Shown: piece after piece, positions 23,966 to 32,069 of the stretch
Numbering within the stretch: the first letter of the stretch is position 1
Layout of the letters: each line of letters starts with the position of its first letter
Source of the DNA: Oscillospiraceae bacterium
Lineage (GTDB): Bacteria; Bacillota; Clostridia; Oscillospirales; Ruminococcaceae
Length of the DNA stretch: 35,439 nucleotides
Direction of reading: 5' to 3'
Assembly (NCBI GenBank): GCA_009776305.1
Contig: WRLY01000006.1
Location: forward strand, 1-35,439
The notes under the pieces: model-generated
What the model was told of the DNA's origin: nothing
What the model saw: the letters and a program-made list of their open reading frames with translations, nothing else
The model's database searches: none
Translations under genes and position numbers: made by a program

Positions 23966-24430
23966 GTGAAGTTTTTTAAATCCGAAAAAAAGCAGGGATA
24001 CACAATAATTATAGGGTGTGGACGCTTGGGTGCAAATCTCGCAAACACATTATCGGACATTGGAGAAGACATAATAATTGTTGATATTAACAAGAGTTCT
24101 TTCCGCAAGCTGTCCCCGTCGTTTGGGGGAATGACTATTTTGGGAGATGCATCGGAAGTCAGCGTGCTGATTGACGCTGAAATTGAAAAAGCGGCGGCGG
24201 TTATCTCGGTCACAAATAATGATAACACCAACATAATGATAGCCCAAATCGCAAAGGAGTTTTTCAATGTGCCTCACGTAATCGCACGGCTTTACGACCC
24301 GGAAAAAGAGTGTGTTTATAAGGAGTTCGGTATTGAAACAATCTGTCCCGCCGTTTTGTCTCTTAAAGAAATAGACAAATTGTTAAGTTTAGGACAGACT
24401 GAAACCGAAGAGGACGATAAAGCGGAATGA
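23966..24430 (+). CDS. TrkA-N (RCK) regulatory protein, short form
   Basis: A 154-residue protein with a single Rossmann-type TrkA-N domain. The dinucleotide motif is IIIGCGRLGANLA (Gly17, Gly19, Gly22), followed by the acidic end of strand 2 (IIIVD, Asp40) and the block GDASEVSVLIDAEIEKAAAVI. The usual second half, the TrkA-C domain, is missing; after about residue 125 comes a short acidic tail (ETEEDDKAE). Such proteins gate TrkH/KtrB-type K+ channels by binding NAD(H) or ATP. I chose the GTG at 23966, preceded by GGCGG. It is the first gene of a three-gene operon, with the second regulator starting 26 bases later. Confidence 0.88.
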   Translation: MKFFKSEKKQGYTIIIGCGRLGANLANTLSDIGEDIIIVDINKSSFRKLSPSFGGMTILGDASEVSVLIDAEIEKAAAVISVTNNDNTNIMIAQIAKEFFNVPHVIARLYDPEKECVYKEFGIETICPAVLSLKEIDKLLSLGQTETEEDDKAE

Positions 24431-24456
24431 CTGCATTATGAGCGGAGGCTGAAAAC

Positions 24457-25122
24457 ATGAAAACAAGGATTCTGCTTATCGGCGGTTTTAATAAGACAAA
24501 ATCGCTGGCAAGCTCATTAATTAAAAAAGCTTATCATGTAACGGTAATCAACGGCGATATTGAAAAATGTCACATTTTAGCCGAAATAGAAAAGTTAGAT
24601 GTTTTTCACGGTGACGGAACCAAGCCTTTCGTTTTAGAGCAAGCCAGCGCCGGTAGCGCGGGGATAGCCATTGCCTTAACCGAAAGTGACGCCGACAACC
24701 TTGTAATATGTGAGCTTTGCAAAAAAAAGTTCAATGTCGGAAAAACCATAGCAATTGTTTCAGACCCGAGAAAAACCGAATTTTTTTACCGCATGGGTAT
24801 AGACGCGGTTGTTTGCGCTATAACTTCCATTGCGGGAATCATTGAACAGCAGGTTTTGATTGAAGCTATGGAAAATGCCATTCCGGCGCGCGGAGGGCAG
24901 GTTCAGTTAAAATATATTTCAATTTCCGGAACAGCTCCCGCCGCCGGTAAAAAATTAGCTGAAATTAATATACCTAAAAACGCAGTGGTGGGTTGTGTTT
25001 TGCGCGGAGAGGAAAGCATTATACCAAGAGGTAATACCCAAATACTCGCAGGAGATACCTTAATAGTCATAACGACCGGCGAGCATGAAATGTCGGTCGT
25101 AAAAACTCTTACAGGTCAATAA
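24457..25122 (+). CDS. TrkA-like regulator with degenerate N-domain and TrkA-C
   Basis: The 221-residue protein resembles TrkA: an N-terminal Rossmann domain (1-130), with HGDGTKPFVLEQASAGSAGI and a strand IAIALTESDADNL, then a TrkA-C domain (about 145-218), with KYISISGTAPAAGKKLAEI and a GDTLIVITTGEHEM end. The nucleotide-binding loop reads LLIGGFNKTKSLASSL, so the GxGxxG motif is degenerate, which suggests that this copy does not bind nucleotide in the usual way. It probably pairs with the preceding protein, which has the intact loop but no TrkA-C. GGAGG precedes the ATG. Its stop comes two bases before the TrkH frame, a sign of coupled translation. Confidence 0.85.
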   Translation: MKTRILLIGGFNKTKSLASSLIKKAYHVTVINGDIEKCHILAEIEKLDVFHGDGTKPFVLEQASAGSAGIAIALTESDADNLVICELCKKKFNVGKTIAIVSDPRKTEFFYRMGIDAVVCAITSIAGIIEQQVLIEAMENAIPARGGQVQLKYISISGTAPAAGKKLAEINIPKNAVVGCVLRGEESIIPRGNTQILAGDTLIVITTGEHEMSVVKTLTGQ

Positions 25123-25124
25123 AT

Positions 25125-26645
25125 GTGCCGGGGAGCATGACAGCAGCTATGATAAAAAACGCTTTTAAAGAGAACTATTACGGGAAAATCATAATGTTCA
25201 TCGGGGGTTTATTGGTTGTTCCGCTTTTGGTACTGCCTTTTTATCCCGAAGAAATTAAATATGCGCCGTCTTTTATAATGTCGGCGCTTTTTTGCCTTGC
25301 TTTAGGTATGATGACGGGAATGATTCCGCGCTCTCAATTGGCTAAAAATCTGCCGTTTTTTAAAAAAAGCGCGGATTTTCAGAATAATAAAAATCCGCAA
25401 CACCAAAAGGGCAGTCTGTACGTTCTGCTTATTTGGTGTTACGGATTTTTAATAGGCTCTGTCCCGTTTATTATATCAGGTCTTTTAGAGCCCATACACG
25501 CCTTGTTTGAATCGGTAAGCGGCTGGACCACAACAGGGCTTACTGTGACTGATGTAACCGCTTTGCCGCGTATTTTTTTATTTTACCGCAGTTTTATGCA
25601 ATTCTGCGGGGGCTTGGGCTTTGTAATGGCTGTAGTCGCGTTCATGACCGGGAAACAATCAGCAAGCCTTTATGACGCGGAAAATCACCTTGACAGGCTT
25701 ATGCCTAACCTGAGGCAAACGGGACGAATCATTTTTCTGATTTACAGCGGCTTTCTTGCCTGGGGTATTTTATTTTACAGGATTTTCGGAATGGAGCTTT
25801 TTGACGCTGTATGTCACGCCATGACCGCGCTTTCCACGGCGGGTCATACAACTCGAATAAACAGCATAGGGGACTACAGTAGCTTTCCGATTGAAATTAT
25901 TACAATAATTCTTATGTTAATCGGCGCGTCCAATTTTGCTGTTCTGTTATTGCTGACTAAAGGTAAAATCCGAAAAATATTCAAAATTACCGAAATCAGG
26001 TTTATGCTGGGGCTTTTGGTTGTTTTCATACCGCTTTTTGCCGTTTCACTTGCGGTTGGTATGAATATGGGGGTGGGGGAAAGCTTGAGAAACGCTTTAT
26101 TTGGGGTAGTTTCGGCGTTTTCAACCACGGGATTTTATAACATGGATTTTTTCACTATGCCGCCTTTTGCTCTCGGATTATTGTTTCTGCTTATTATAAT
26201 AGGCGGCGGTGCGGGCTCGACCGCAGGAGGAATTAAGCTGTCGCGCACCTATTACATAATTCGTATAACCCGTGAAAATATACGCAAACGTTTATCTCCA
26301 CATAACAGGGTAATCACGCCGGAATACAACACGGTTCGCGGTAAAGCGTCGATTGACGAATCGCTGATTGCAGATACTTTCGGATTTGTCGCATGTTATG
26401 TCGGGGTGTTTATTATAGGGTCGTTGCTTCTCACTTTGACAGAAGGGTGTTCTTTATTTGACGCTATGTTTGAGTTTGCGGCGGCGCTCGGTACTGTGGG
26501 TATTTCAAACGGTATTATAAATGCCGATACTGGCAACGCCACGCTTATTGTACAGATGGTCGGTATGACACTCGGCAGGTTAGAGATTTATGTCGTGTTC
26601 GCAGCGGCATATTCGGGGGTTTTGAGGCTGAGGGGGACAGCATAA
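25125..26645 (+). CDS. TrkH/KtrB-type K+ transporter subunit
   Basis: A multi-pass membrane protein of 506 residues or a little fewer, of the TrkH/KtrB superfamily. Four selectivity-filter loops are visible: SGWTTTGLTV, ALSTAGHTT, AFSTTGFYN and AALGTVGIS, each with the filter glycine, and GGGAGSTAGGIK (360-371) is also typical. It forms the K+ conduction path and needs RCK regulators, supplied by the two genes before it. The start is uncertain: GTG at 25125, ATG at 25137 or ATG at 25149; GGGGAG at 25130-25135 suits the ATG at 25149 best, at slightly long spacing. A terminator follows directly. Confidence 0.93.
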   Translation: MPGSMTAAMIKNAFKENYYGKIIMFIGGLLVVPLLVLPFYPEEIKYAPSFIMSALFCLALGMMTGMIPRSQLAKNLPFFKKSADFQNNKNPQHQKGSLYVLLIWCYGFLIGSVPFIISGLLEPIHALFESVSGWTTTGLTVTDVTALPRIFLFYRSFMQFCGGLGFVMAVVAFMTGKQSASLYDAENHLDRLMPNLRQTGRIIFLIYSGFLAWGILFYRIFGMELFDAVCHAMTALSTAGHTTRINSIGDYSSFPIEIITIILMLIGASNFAVLLLLTKGKIRKIFKITEIRFMLGLLVVFIPLFAVSLAVGMNMGVGESLRNALFGVVSAFSTTGFYNMDFFTMPPFALGLLFLLIIIGGGAGSTAGGIKLSRTYYIIRITRENIRKRLSPHNRVITPEYNTVRGKASIDESLIADTFGFVACYVGVFIIGSLLLTLTEGCSLFDAMFEFAAALGTVGISNGIINADTGNATLIVQMVGMTLGRLEIYVVFAAAYSGVLRLRGTA

Positions 26646-26681
26646 AGGCTTGTTTACATGATTCTGTAAACAAGCCTTTTT
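26645..26681 (+). terminator. Terminator of the K+ operon
   Basis: A perfect 14-bp stem (AAGGCTTGTTTACA with its complement) and a six-base loop are followed by TTTTT. It starts at the last base of the trkH-like stop codon and ends beside the stop of the convergent antiporter gene. Confidence 0.9.
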
Positions 26682-26683
26682 AT

Positions 26684-27835
26684 TTATTCGCTTTTTTTGA
26701 AAGCTAATTTCAGGAAAACAGGCGTAATCAGCGTGGTTATTACAACTACAATAATAATACTTGAAAACAAATCCAAATCCATAAGTCCAATAACCATACC
26801 CTTAGCGGCGACTATTATGGCGACCTCTCCTCTGGAAATCATTCCCGAGCCTATTTGGGCACATTCTCTTTTAGAATATTTACACAGCCACGCGCCGAAA
26901 CCGCAACCGAGAAATTTTGTCAAAATCGCTACAACCAGTAATATAACCGCAAACAGTATGGTGTTCTTGTTTAACCCTTCAAACGACGTCATCATTCCGA
27001 CGCTGACGAAGAAAATCGGTGAAAAAAACATATACGACAGCACAGTGTTTTTTTCCTGAATATATTCTTCCGCTTTGCAACTGCATAACGCCAAACCTGC
27101 GAAATACGCCCCCGTAATATCAGCCACGCCGAATCGTTCTGCCACATAAGCAAGAAGGAAACAAAACGCCAAACCGAAAATAGACAGCCTTCTTTTTTTA
27201 CCGTACTTTTGACTTAAAAGTTTAAACAGCTTATACGCGCCGAAACCGCACGCTAACGCTAAAACGAAAAATACGCAAATCTTTGCAAAAGTCAGACCGA
27301 TTGTCATAAGCTGTAGACCGCCGTCTCCCAGACTTATTATCATGGAAAGTAAAATTATACCTAAAATATCGTCAATAACCGCCGCTCCGAGTATTACGGT
27401 TCCGGCTCTTGTATTTAACTTACCCATTTCTTGTAATGTTTCGGCGGTAATGCTTACGGAAGTCGCAGTTAATATTACGCCGATAAAAATGCTTTTTAAT
27501 AAATCCATACCAAAAAAATGAGCGATAGCAAATCCACCCGCAAGCGGCAACACAACGCCGAGCAACGCAACGACCAAAGACGTTTTTACCGAGCCACGCA
27601 ATTGTTTCAAATCCGTTTCTAAACCCGCCGAGAACATAAGAAGTATAACCCCAACCTCGGCAAGCACCGTCATAACAATGCTGGGCTGAATTATTCCCAA
27701 AATTGCCGGTCCGAGTAATATACCGGCAAAAAGCGCGCCTACTACCTGAGGAAGCTGAATTTTTCTTGAAAACAAGCCAAAGGCTTTGGTTATTGCTAAT
27801 ATTAAAGCTAATTCAAATAAAAAATCGTACTGCAT
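26684..27835 (-). CDS. CPA2 family cation/proton antiporter
   Basis: A 383-residue membrane protein with about twelve segments, of the monovalent cation:proton antiporter-2 (KefB/NapA/GerN-like) family. Signatures are QLPQVVGALFAGILLGPAIL near the start, VGVILLMFSAGLETDLKQL, GVILTATSVSITAETLQEM and the ion-site pair in GAAVIDDILGIILL (about 150-163). It exchanges Na+ or K+ for H+ at the cytoplasmic membrane. It lacks the C-terminal TrkA-N domain found in KefB/KefC, so it is a bare transporter. Its position facing the K+ uptake operon suggests a role in K+ or pH balance. The ribosome site is poor (AGAAAGA). It has an extended -10 promoter and a structured leader of about 90 bases. Confidence 0.9.
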   Translation of the reverse strand: MQYDFLFELALILAITKAFGLFSRKIQLPQVVGALFAGILLGPAILGIIQPSIVMTVLAEVGVILLMFSAGLETDLKQLRGSVKTSLVVALLGVVLPLAGGFAIAHFFGMDLLKSIFIGVILTATSVSITAETLQEMGKLNTRAGTVILGAAVIDDILGIILLSMIISLGDGGLQLMTIGLTFAKICVFFVLALACGFGAYKLFKLLSQKYGKKRRLSIFGLAFCFLLAYVAERFGVADITGAYFAGLALCSCKAEEYIQEKNTVLSYMFFSPIFFVSVGMMTSFEGLNKNTILFAVILLVVAILTKFLGCGFGAWLCKYSKRECAQIGSGMISRGEVAIIVAAKGMVIGLMDLDLFSSIIIVVVITTLITPVFLKLAFKKSE

Positions 27836-27884
27836 ATAATGATTCTTTCTTTCTTTCTGTTAATATTTTTGCGGCTATAATTCC

Positions 27885-27921
27885 GCGCAAACCGCTATGC
27901 GGTCGCCAAACGCTTTTGCGC
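27885..27921 (-). promoter_or_regulatory. Structured leader of the antiporter mRNA
   Basis: In the minus-strand leader, GCGCAAA pairs with TTTGCGC across a region that contains an inner CCGC/GCGG hairpin, and a GCGG/CCGC pairing follows. It is upstream of the gene and has no U tract. I do not recognise a known riboswitch in it. Confidence 0.35.
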
Positions 27922-27936
27922 TGGGTTATTTGTTTT

Positions 27937-27965
27937 ATTATAGCACATACAACAGTATATAGCAA
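27937..27965 (-). promoter_or_regulatory. Promoter of the antiporter gene
   Basis: On the minus strand TTGCTA (plus 27960-27965) and a perfect TATAAT (plus 27937-27942) are 17 bases apart, with TG one base before the -10. The rest of 27966-28127 holds only the terminator of the next gene. Confidence 0.7.
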
Positions 27966-28035
27966 TGTGTAATATCAACAATGACATAGCGCGATTTTAT
28001 AGCTATATTAGGCATTATTTCAAAAAGGGATAAAA

Positions 28036-28064
28036 AAGACGCACATTTTTTAAATGCACGTCTT
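28036..28064 (-). terminator. Terminator downstream of the PrsA-like lipoprotein gene
   Basis: AAGACG pairs with CGTCTT, and CATTT with AAATG, around two mismatched positions and a short loop; a run of T follows on the minus strand. It is about 65 bases beyond the stop codon. Confidence 0.6.
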
Positions 28065-28127
28065 ATATTTACCGCTACACTAACTAAAAGCCAATACCCT
28101 TTGCTACTTATCTTGACTTTATAAGTT

Positions 28128-29528
28128 TCAGATTGGCGAGGATTCCTGTAAAAGCCCTTTTTGTGCTATTTTTGCAGGATTATATCTTTTAATCGCGTCT
28201 TGGTTTAAAATAACGTCAAGCGAACGCCCGCGTTCTCTTATAAAAGCGTCCATTTCATCGCCCTTTAATTCACGGAGCAACATATCGGAAACGCTCTCGA
28301 ACCAGTCTTCACGCTCATTTATATCAAGACGTTGGAAAACAAAGTAAAAATCTTCACCTTTATAAAGTGCGGCAACGCCTATTTGCATATTGAAAAGAAA
28401 AGCGTGCGTTTCTTCGTCTAAATAATAAGGTTCGTCATAGTTTTCTACCATGTCGTAGTCGTTATCGTCCTGCCCGAATTCGTATTCAGCGTTCTCGTCT
28501 TGGTTGTTTTCATCTTCTTCGTCATTATTTTCGTCTTCATCGTTATTTTCATCGGTTTCACGGTTTTCATCATCTTCTGTATTTCCGTCCTCGTCGGCGT
28601 AATATTCACCCTCATTTACTTCGTCATTTTCATCATCGCCGTCTTCGTCAGAGCTGTTTTCATTTTCTTCATCTTCATCTTTTTCTGAATTCCCGTCTTG
28701 GTCGGTTTCATTTTCATTATTTTCAATGTTTTCGTCATTTACGGCATATTCGTCATTTTCATTATATTCGGCGCTCAAACTGTTAATATAATCCATATTA
28801 TCGTTATAAACAGTAACGAAAGATTCTCCCGCGTTAAGCCTGTCAACATAGCTCTGCGCCAATTCCTCAAGCTCTTTCAAGCCCTCTTCTCCCTCAATCT
28901 GGCTCGACGGCAATTCAAGCATACGAAAACGGGCGTATTGACGCGCAAACTCTGCCTGAAGCGTTTCCACAGAAACCCCTTCAACTCCGTCGGGAGTGTA
29001 ATAAGCGTCGAAAACCATTTCGGCTTTCTTTTCATACAGCAAAACTGCGGTGAAAGAAGCCTTGCTAACGCCTGCGCTCTCAAAAAAATCTCCCCAAGAG
29101 CGTTGGCTCAAACCGACTTCCGCAAGCCCTTCCGAGCTTTCCCAAAAGTTATCGGTAGAAATCCGCGCCTCTCTTTCGTCTTCGAGAGTTAATTCAAGTC
29201 CCAACTCATCGAAAAGCAGGGCGTAGGCTGCTCTGTCTTGGCAGATATTAATTGCTTCGGTATTGACCCAGTCGGTAAAGCTTTTCCCCTCGATTTGTTG
29301 ATTAAAATAATCAAAAGCGGGGTCAAAAACATCAATGTCGGGGTTTTCTTCCCTGAACATGGAGGCGGCTTTTTGCGCCGCTTCAAGTTGTGCGTGAATG
29401 TATTCGCCGGCGCGAATTTGCTCGTTGTTGACACTCATGGCATAAGAGGTATCGGCGCATCCGGACAATGCCGATAGCCCTAAAATTATCACCGATGCTA
29501 AGAAAATTGCAACTATTCTTGTTTTCAT
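28128..29528 (-). CDS. PrsA/SurA-like lipoprotein with acidic insertion
   Basis: The start is a lipoprotein signal with the lipobox ALSGC (Cys24), so the protein is tethered outside the membrane. Residues about 30-200 resemble the SurA/PrsA N-terminal chaperone domain (SVNNEQIRAGEYIH, a helical core and YARFRMLELP). A parvulin-type segment begins (ELAQSYVDRLNAGESFVTVY, about 222-241) and resumes after the insert (THAFLFNMQIGVAALYKGEDFYFVFQR, in parts, about 374-400). Between them (about 254-368) lies a run of more than 110 residues made almost only of Asp, Glu, Asn and a few Gly/Ser/Tyr. Lengths and order fit a PrsA-like fold with an inserted tail-like loop. Active-site residues of parvulin are not obvious, so it may be a chaperone only. 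AAAGGAAA precedes the ATG. It is the last gene of the pheS-pheT direction. Confidence 0.8.
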   Translation of the reverse strand: MKTRIVAIFLASVIILGLSALSGCADTSYAMSVNNEQIRAGEYIHAQLEAAQKAASMFREENPDIDVFDPAFDYFNQQIEGKSFTDWVNTEAINICQDRAAYALLFDELGLELTLEDEREARISTDNFWESSEGLAEVGLSQRSWGDFFESAGVSKASFTAVLLYEKKAEMVFDAYYTPDGVEGVSVETLQAEFARQYARFRMLELPSSQIEGEEGLKELEELAQSYVDRLNAGESFVTVYNDNMDYINSLSAEYNENDEYAVNDENIENNENETDQDGNSEKDEDEENENSSDEDGDDENDEVNEGEYYADEDGNTEDDENRETDENNDEDENNDEEDENNQDENAEYEFGQDDNDYDMVENYDEPYYLDEETHAFLFNMQIGVAALYKGEDFYFVFQRLDINEREDWFESVSDMLLRELKGDEMDAFIRERGRSLDVILNQDAIKRYNPAKIAQKGLLQESSPI

Positions 29529-29562
29529 TTTTTAAGTTTCCTTTCTTTTGCTGTTTTTATTA

Positions 29563-31971
29563 TTATCGCAGTTTTATATCCTTTTGTTCCAAAGCTTTTA
29601 AAATTTTTGAAATGACCGAATCTGTTTCCTCGTCGGTCAGGGTGGAATCAGCTTTGCGGAAAATCAGCTCGTATGACAGGCTTTTCATACCCTCCGGAAC
29701 CTGAGGACCCGAGTATATGTCAAAAAGCTTGATTTGCTCTAAATTCACAGCATTTTCGGTTATAATCCGCGAAAGCTCTCCTGCTGTTGTTTCCTCGGGG
29801 CAGAGCAGACTTAAATCCCTTTTCATGGACGGGAATCTCGGCAACGCCCTAAATTTTGCAACGTCTAAGCTATGTTGCATAAGCTTGCCCATTTTAAGTT
29901 CCGCTGAGTAAACCCTCCCGACTATACCAAAGTTTTCAGCCGTGAACGGGTGAATTTCTCCCATTACTCCGATAATTTCATTGTCGCAGGTAATTTCGGC
30001 GCAACGCCCTGTGTGATAAGAATTATTTGAAAGCAGAGCCGAAAAGTCGGGCTTAATTCCCAAACGCTCAAAAAACTCTTCAATGATGCCTTTCAGAGTT
30101 AAGAAATCCTCTTTTTCACCGTACAGACCTATGCAGAGGACTTTCTGCTCGTTCGGCAGTTGGTTTTCACACGGAATATATACCGCGCCTATTTCATAAA
30201 ATCGCCCGCCGGGGTTGCGGTTGTTATAATTGCGCGCAATAACTTCAAGCATTGACGGCAACATAGAGGCGCGCATAACGCCTGTTTCCTCGCCGAGCGG
30301 GTTTCTTATAACAACGCTTTTACTGTCGGATTCACGAAGTCTCGCTTTTGCGTAAGCCTTTTGCGAAATGAAACTGAAAGTCGTCATTTCGTGACAGCCC
30401 TGCCCTTGCAGTATTATGCCGGTTTTCTTTTCAAAAATTTCTTCTTTTGAAACTTCGCCGCCGGAAATTAATCTCGGCAGGGTTGAGGGGATTTCGTTAT
30501 AGCCGTAAATCCGCGCAATTTCTTCCGCTAAATCACATTCGAGACGAATGTCGGTTCTTATGTTTGGCACAATTACACAACCATTTTCGTATTTAAAGCC
30601 CAACCGCTTTAAAATCTCGATTTGCCCGTCCCATGAAATATCGGAGCCTAAAATTGCGTTGATTTTTTTAGGGTTGTGCTTTATGCGTACAGGCTCTTTA
30701 TTTGAATAATCTTCGTCTATAATAGTCTTTACGACCTCTCCGCAACCTAATTCTTCTATTAATTCAAGTGCGCGCAACAGTGCTGTTGCGGCATTTGCGG
30801 GGTCAATACCTTTTTCAAAACGGGCGCTCGATTCGGTTCTTCTGCCTATTCTTTGGGCAGTTTTGCGTATTGAAACGCCGTCAAAACAGGCAGACTCGAA
30901 AACGATTTCTTTGGTGTCGGTCATAATTCCGCTGTACTCGCCTCCCATTACGCCGGCTACGGCAATAGGTTTATCAGCGTCGGCAATGACTAAGGTCTGC
31001 GCTGTTAAAACCCGCTCCTCGCCGTCAAGCAGGGTAATTTTCTCTCCTTCAAAGGCGTTCCTGACAATTATTTCGTTCCCTGCGACATAGCGCTTGTCAA
31101 AAGCGTGCATAGGATGCCCGTATTCAAGCATGACGAAGTTGGTTATATCAACTATATTATTAATCGGACGAACCCCCGACGCTCTCAACCTTTCGGCAAT
31201 CCACCTTGGGGAGGGTGTTGTTTTCACGTTTTTAACCACAGCCGCCATGTAGCGTGAGCAAAGCTCTCTATTTTCGATTTTGACTTTTAGGTTTAAGGCG
31301 CTGTTACTTTGGCTGTCCTTGCTGTTTTGAATAGCACCTGAAAATTCGGGTTGTTTTAAGTTCATCGGCAAATTAAAAGTCGCGCTTGTTTCCTTAGCGA
31401 GACCTATTACCGAAAGGCAGTCGGGACGGTTGTTGGTGATTTCAAATTCTACGGCAATATCCTTTATGCCGAGGAACTCGGTTATGTCCATACCCAAAGT
31501 AAGTTTATCGGCTTCGGGGTCGTTATCCAAAATCAAAATCCCGTCAGGGTCGGCGTAGGGCAGGTCTTCATGGGAAAGCCCAAGTTCGTCAAAACTGCAC
31601 ATCATGCCCATGCTTTCCACACCGCGAAGTTTGCCGCGCTTAATTTTCATAACGCTACCGTCTGTACGGTTTAAAACAACGCCGCCTTCAAGCACAATCG
31701 GGACTAACGCGCCCTCTGTTACGTTTTGCGCGCCCGTGACGATTTGAACCGACGAGCCGTTTCCCGCATCGACCTGAGCCACCCATAACTTGTCCGAATC
31801 GGTGTGTTTTTCAATTTTTACAACTTTTCCACAGACTATTTTCTCCAAAGGAGCTGACAGGTCAACCCATTTCTCGACTTTAGAGCCGCTCATAGTCATA
31901 CCGCGCGAAAATTCTTCTATTTGCATATCGGCACGAACATAGTCGTTGAGCCATTTCATTGATAAGTTCAT
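29563..31971 (-). CDS. pheT: Phenylalanyl-tRNA synthetase beta subunit
   Basis: The 802-residue protein is the usual length of bacterial PheT. It begins MNLSMKWLNDYV, has the EMAP/tRNA-binding domain (about 40-150, with VTGAQNVTEG and LGLSHEDLPY), the B3/B4 editing region (about 215-390, including RTESSARFEKGIDP), the B5 domain (about 405-480), the catalytic-like core (EEIARIYGYNEIPSTLP, NPLGEETGVMR) and the anticodon-binding FDX-ACB domain at the end (RFPSMKRDLSLL ... YSGPQVPEGMKS, about 705-801). With PheS it forms the alpha2-beta2 enzyme that charges tRNA-Phe in the cytoplasm. GGGAG precedes the ATG. It lies 98 bases after pheS in the same direction. Confidence 0.97.
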   Translation of the reverse strand: MNLSMKWLNDYVRADMQIEEFSRGMTMSGSKVEKWVDLSAPLEKIVCGKVVKIEKHTDSDKLWVAQVDAGNGSSVQIVTGAQNVTEGALVPIVLEGGVVLNRTDGSVMKIKRGKLRGVESMGMMCSFDELGLSHEDLPYADPDGILILDNDPEADKLTLGMDITEFLGIKDIAVEFEITNNRPDCLSVIGLAKETSATFNLPMNLKQPEFSGAIQNSKDSQSNSALNLKVKIENRELCSRYMAAVVKNVKTTPSPRWIAERLRASGVRPINNIVDITNFVMLEYGHPMHAFDKRYVAGNEIIVRNAFEGEKITLLDGEERVLTAQTLVIADADKPIAVAGVMGGEYSGIMTDTKEIVFESACFDGVSIRKTAQRIGRRTESSARFEKGIDPANAATALLRALELIEELGCGEVVKTIIDEDYSNKEPVRIKHNPKKINAILGSDISWDGQIEILKRLGFKYENGCVIVPNIRTDIRLECDLAEEIARIYGYNEIPSTLPRLISGGEVSKEEIFEKKTGIILQGQGCHEMTTFSFISQKAYAKARLRESDSKSVVIRNPLGEETGVMRASMLPSMLEVIARNYNNRNPGGRFYEIGAVYIPCENQLPNEQKVLCIGLYGEKEDFLTLKGIIEEFFERLGIKPDFSALLSNNSYHTGRCAEITCDNEIIGVMGEIHPFTAENFGIVGRVYSAELKMGKLMQHSLDVAKFRALPRFPSMKRDLSLLCPEETTAGELSRIITENAVNLEQIKLFDIYSGPQVPEGMKSLSYELIFRKADSTLTDEETDSVISKILKALEQKDIKLR

Positions 31972-32069
31972 GTGTTCTCCCGTATTGTTTTATTTGATTT
32001 TACAGGCTTTAAAGCATGTGTAATTGTATTTAACCGCTTAACGCCTATACTTCGGGTATTGTCAATTGT

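Noticed and set aside
28500-29192. Hydrophobic open frames on the plus strand, rich in Phe/Ile/Val
   Set aside because: They are the antisense of the Asp/Glu/Asn-rich tract of the lipoprotein; GAA/GAT codons read backwards give Phe, Ile and Val. No ribosome site.
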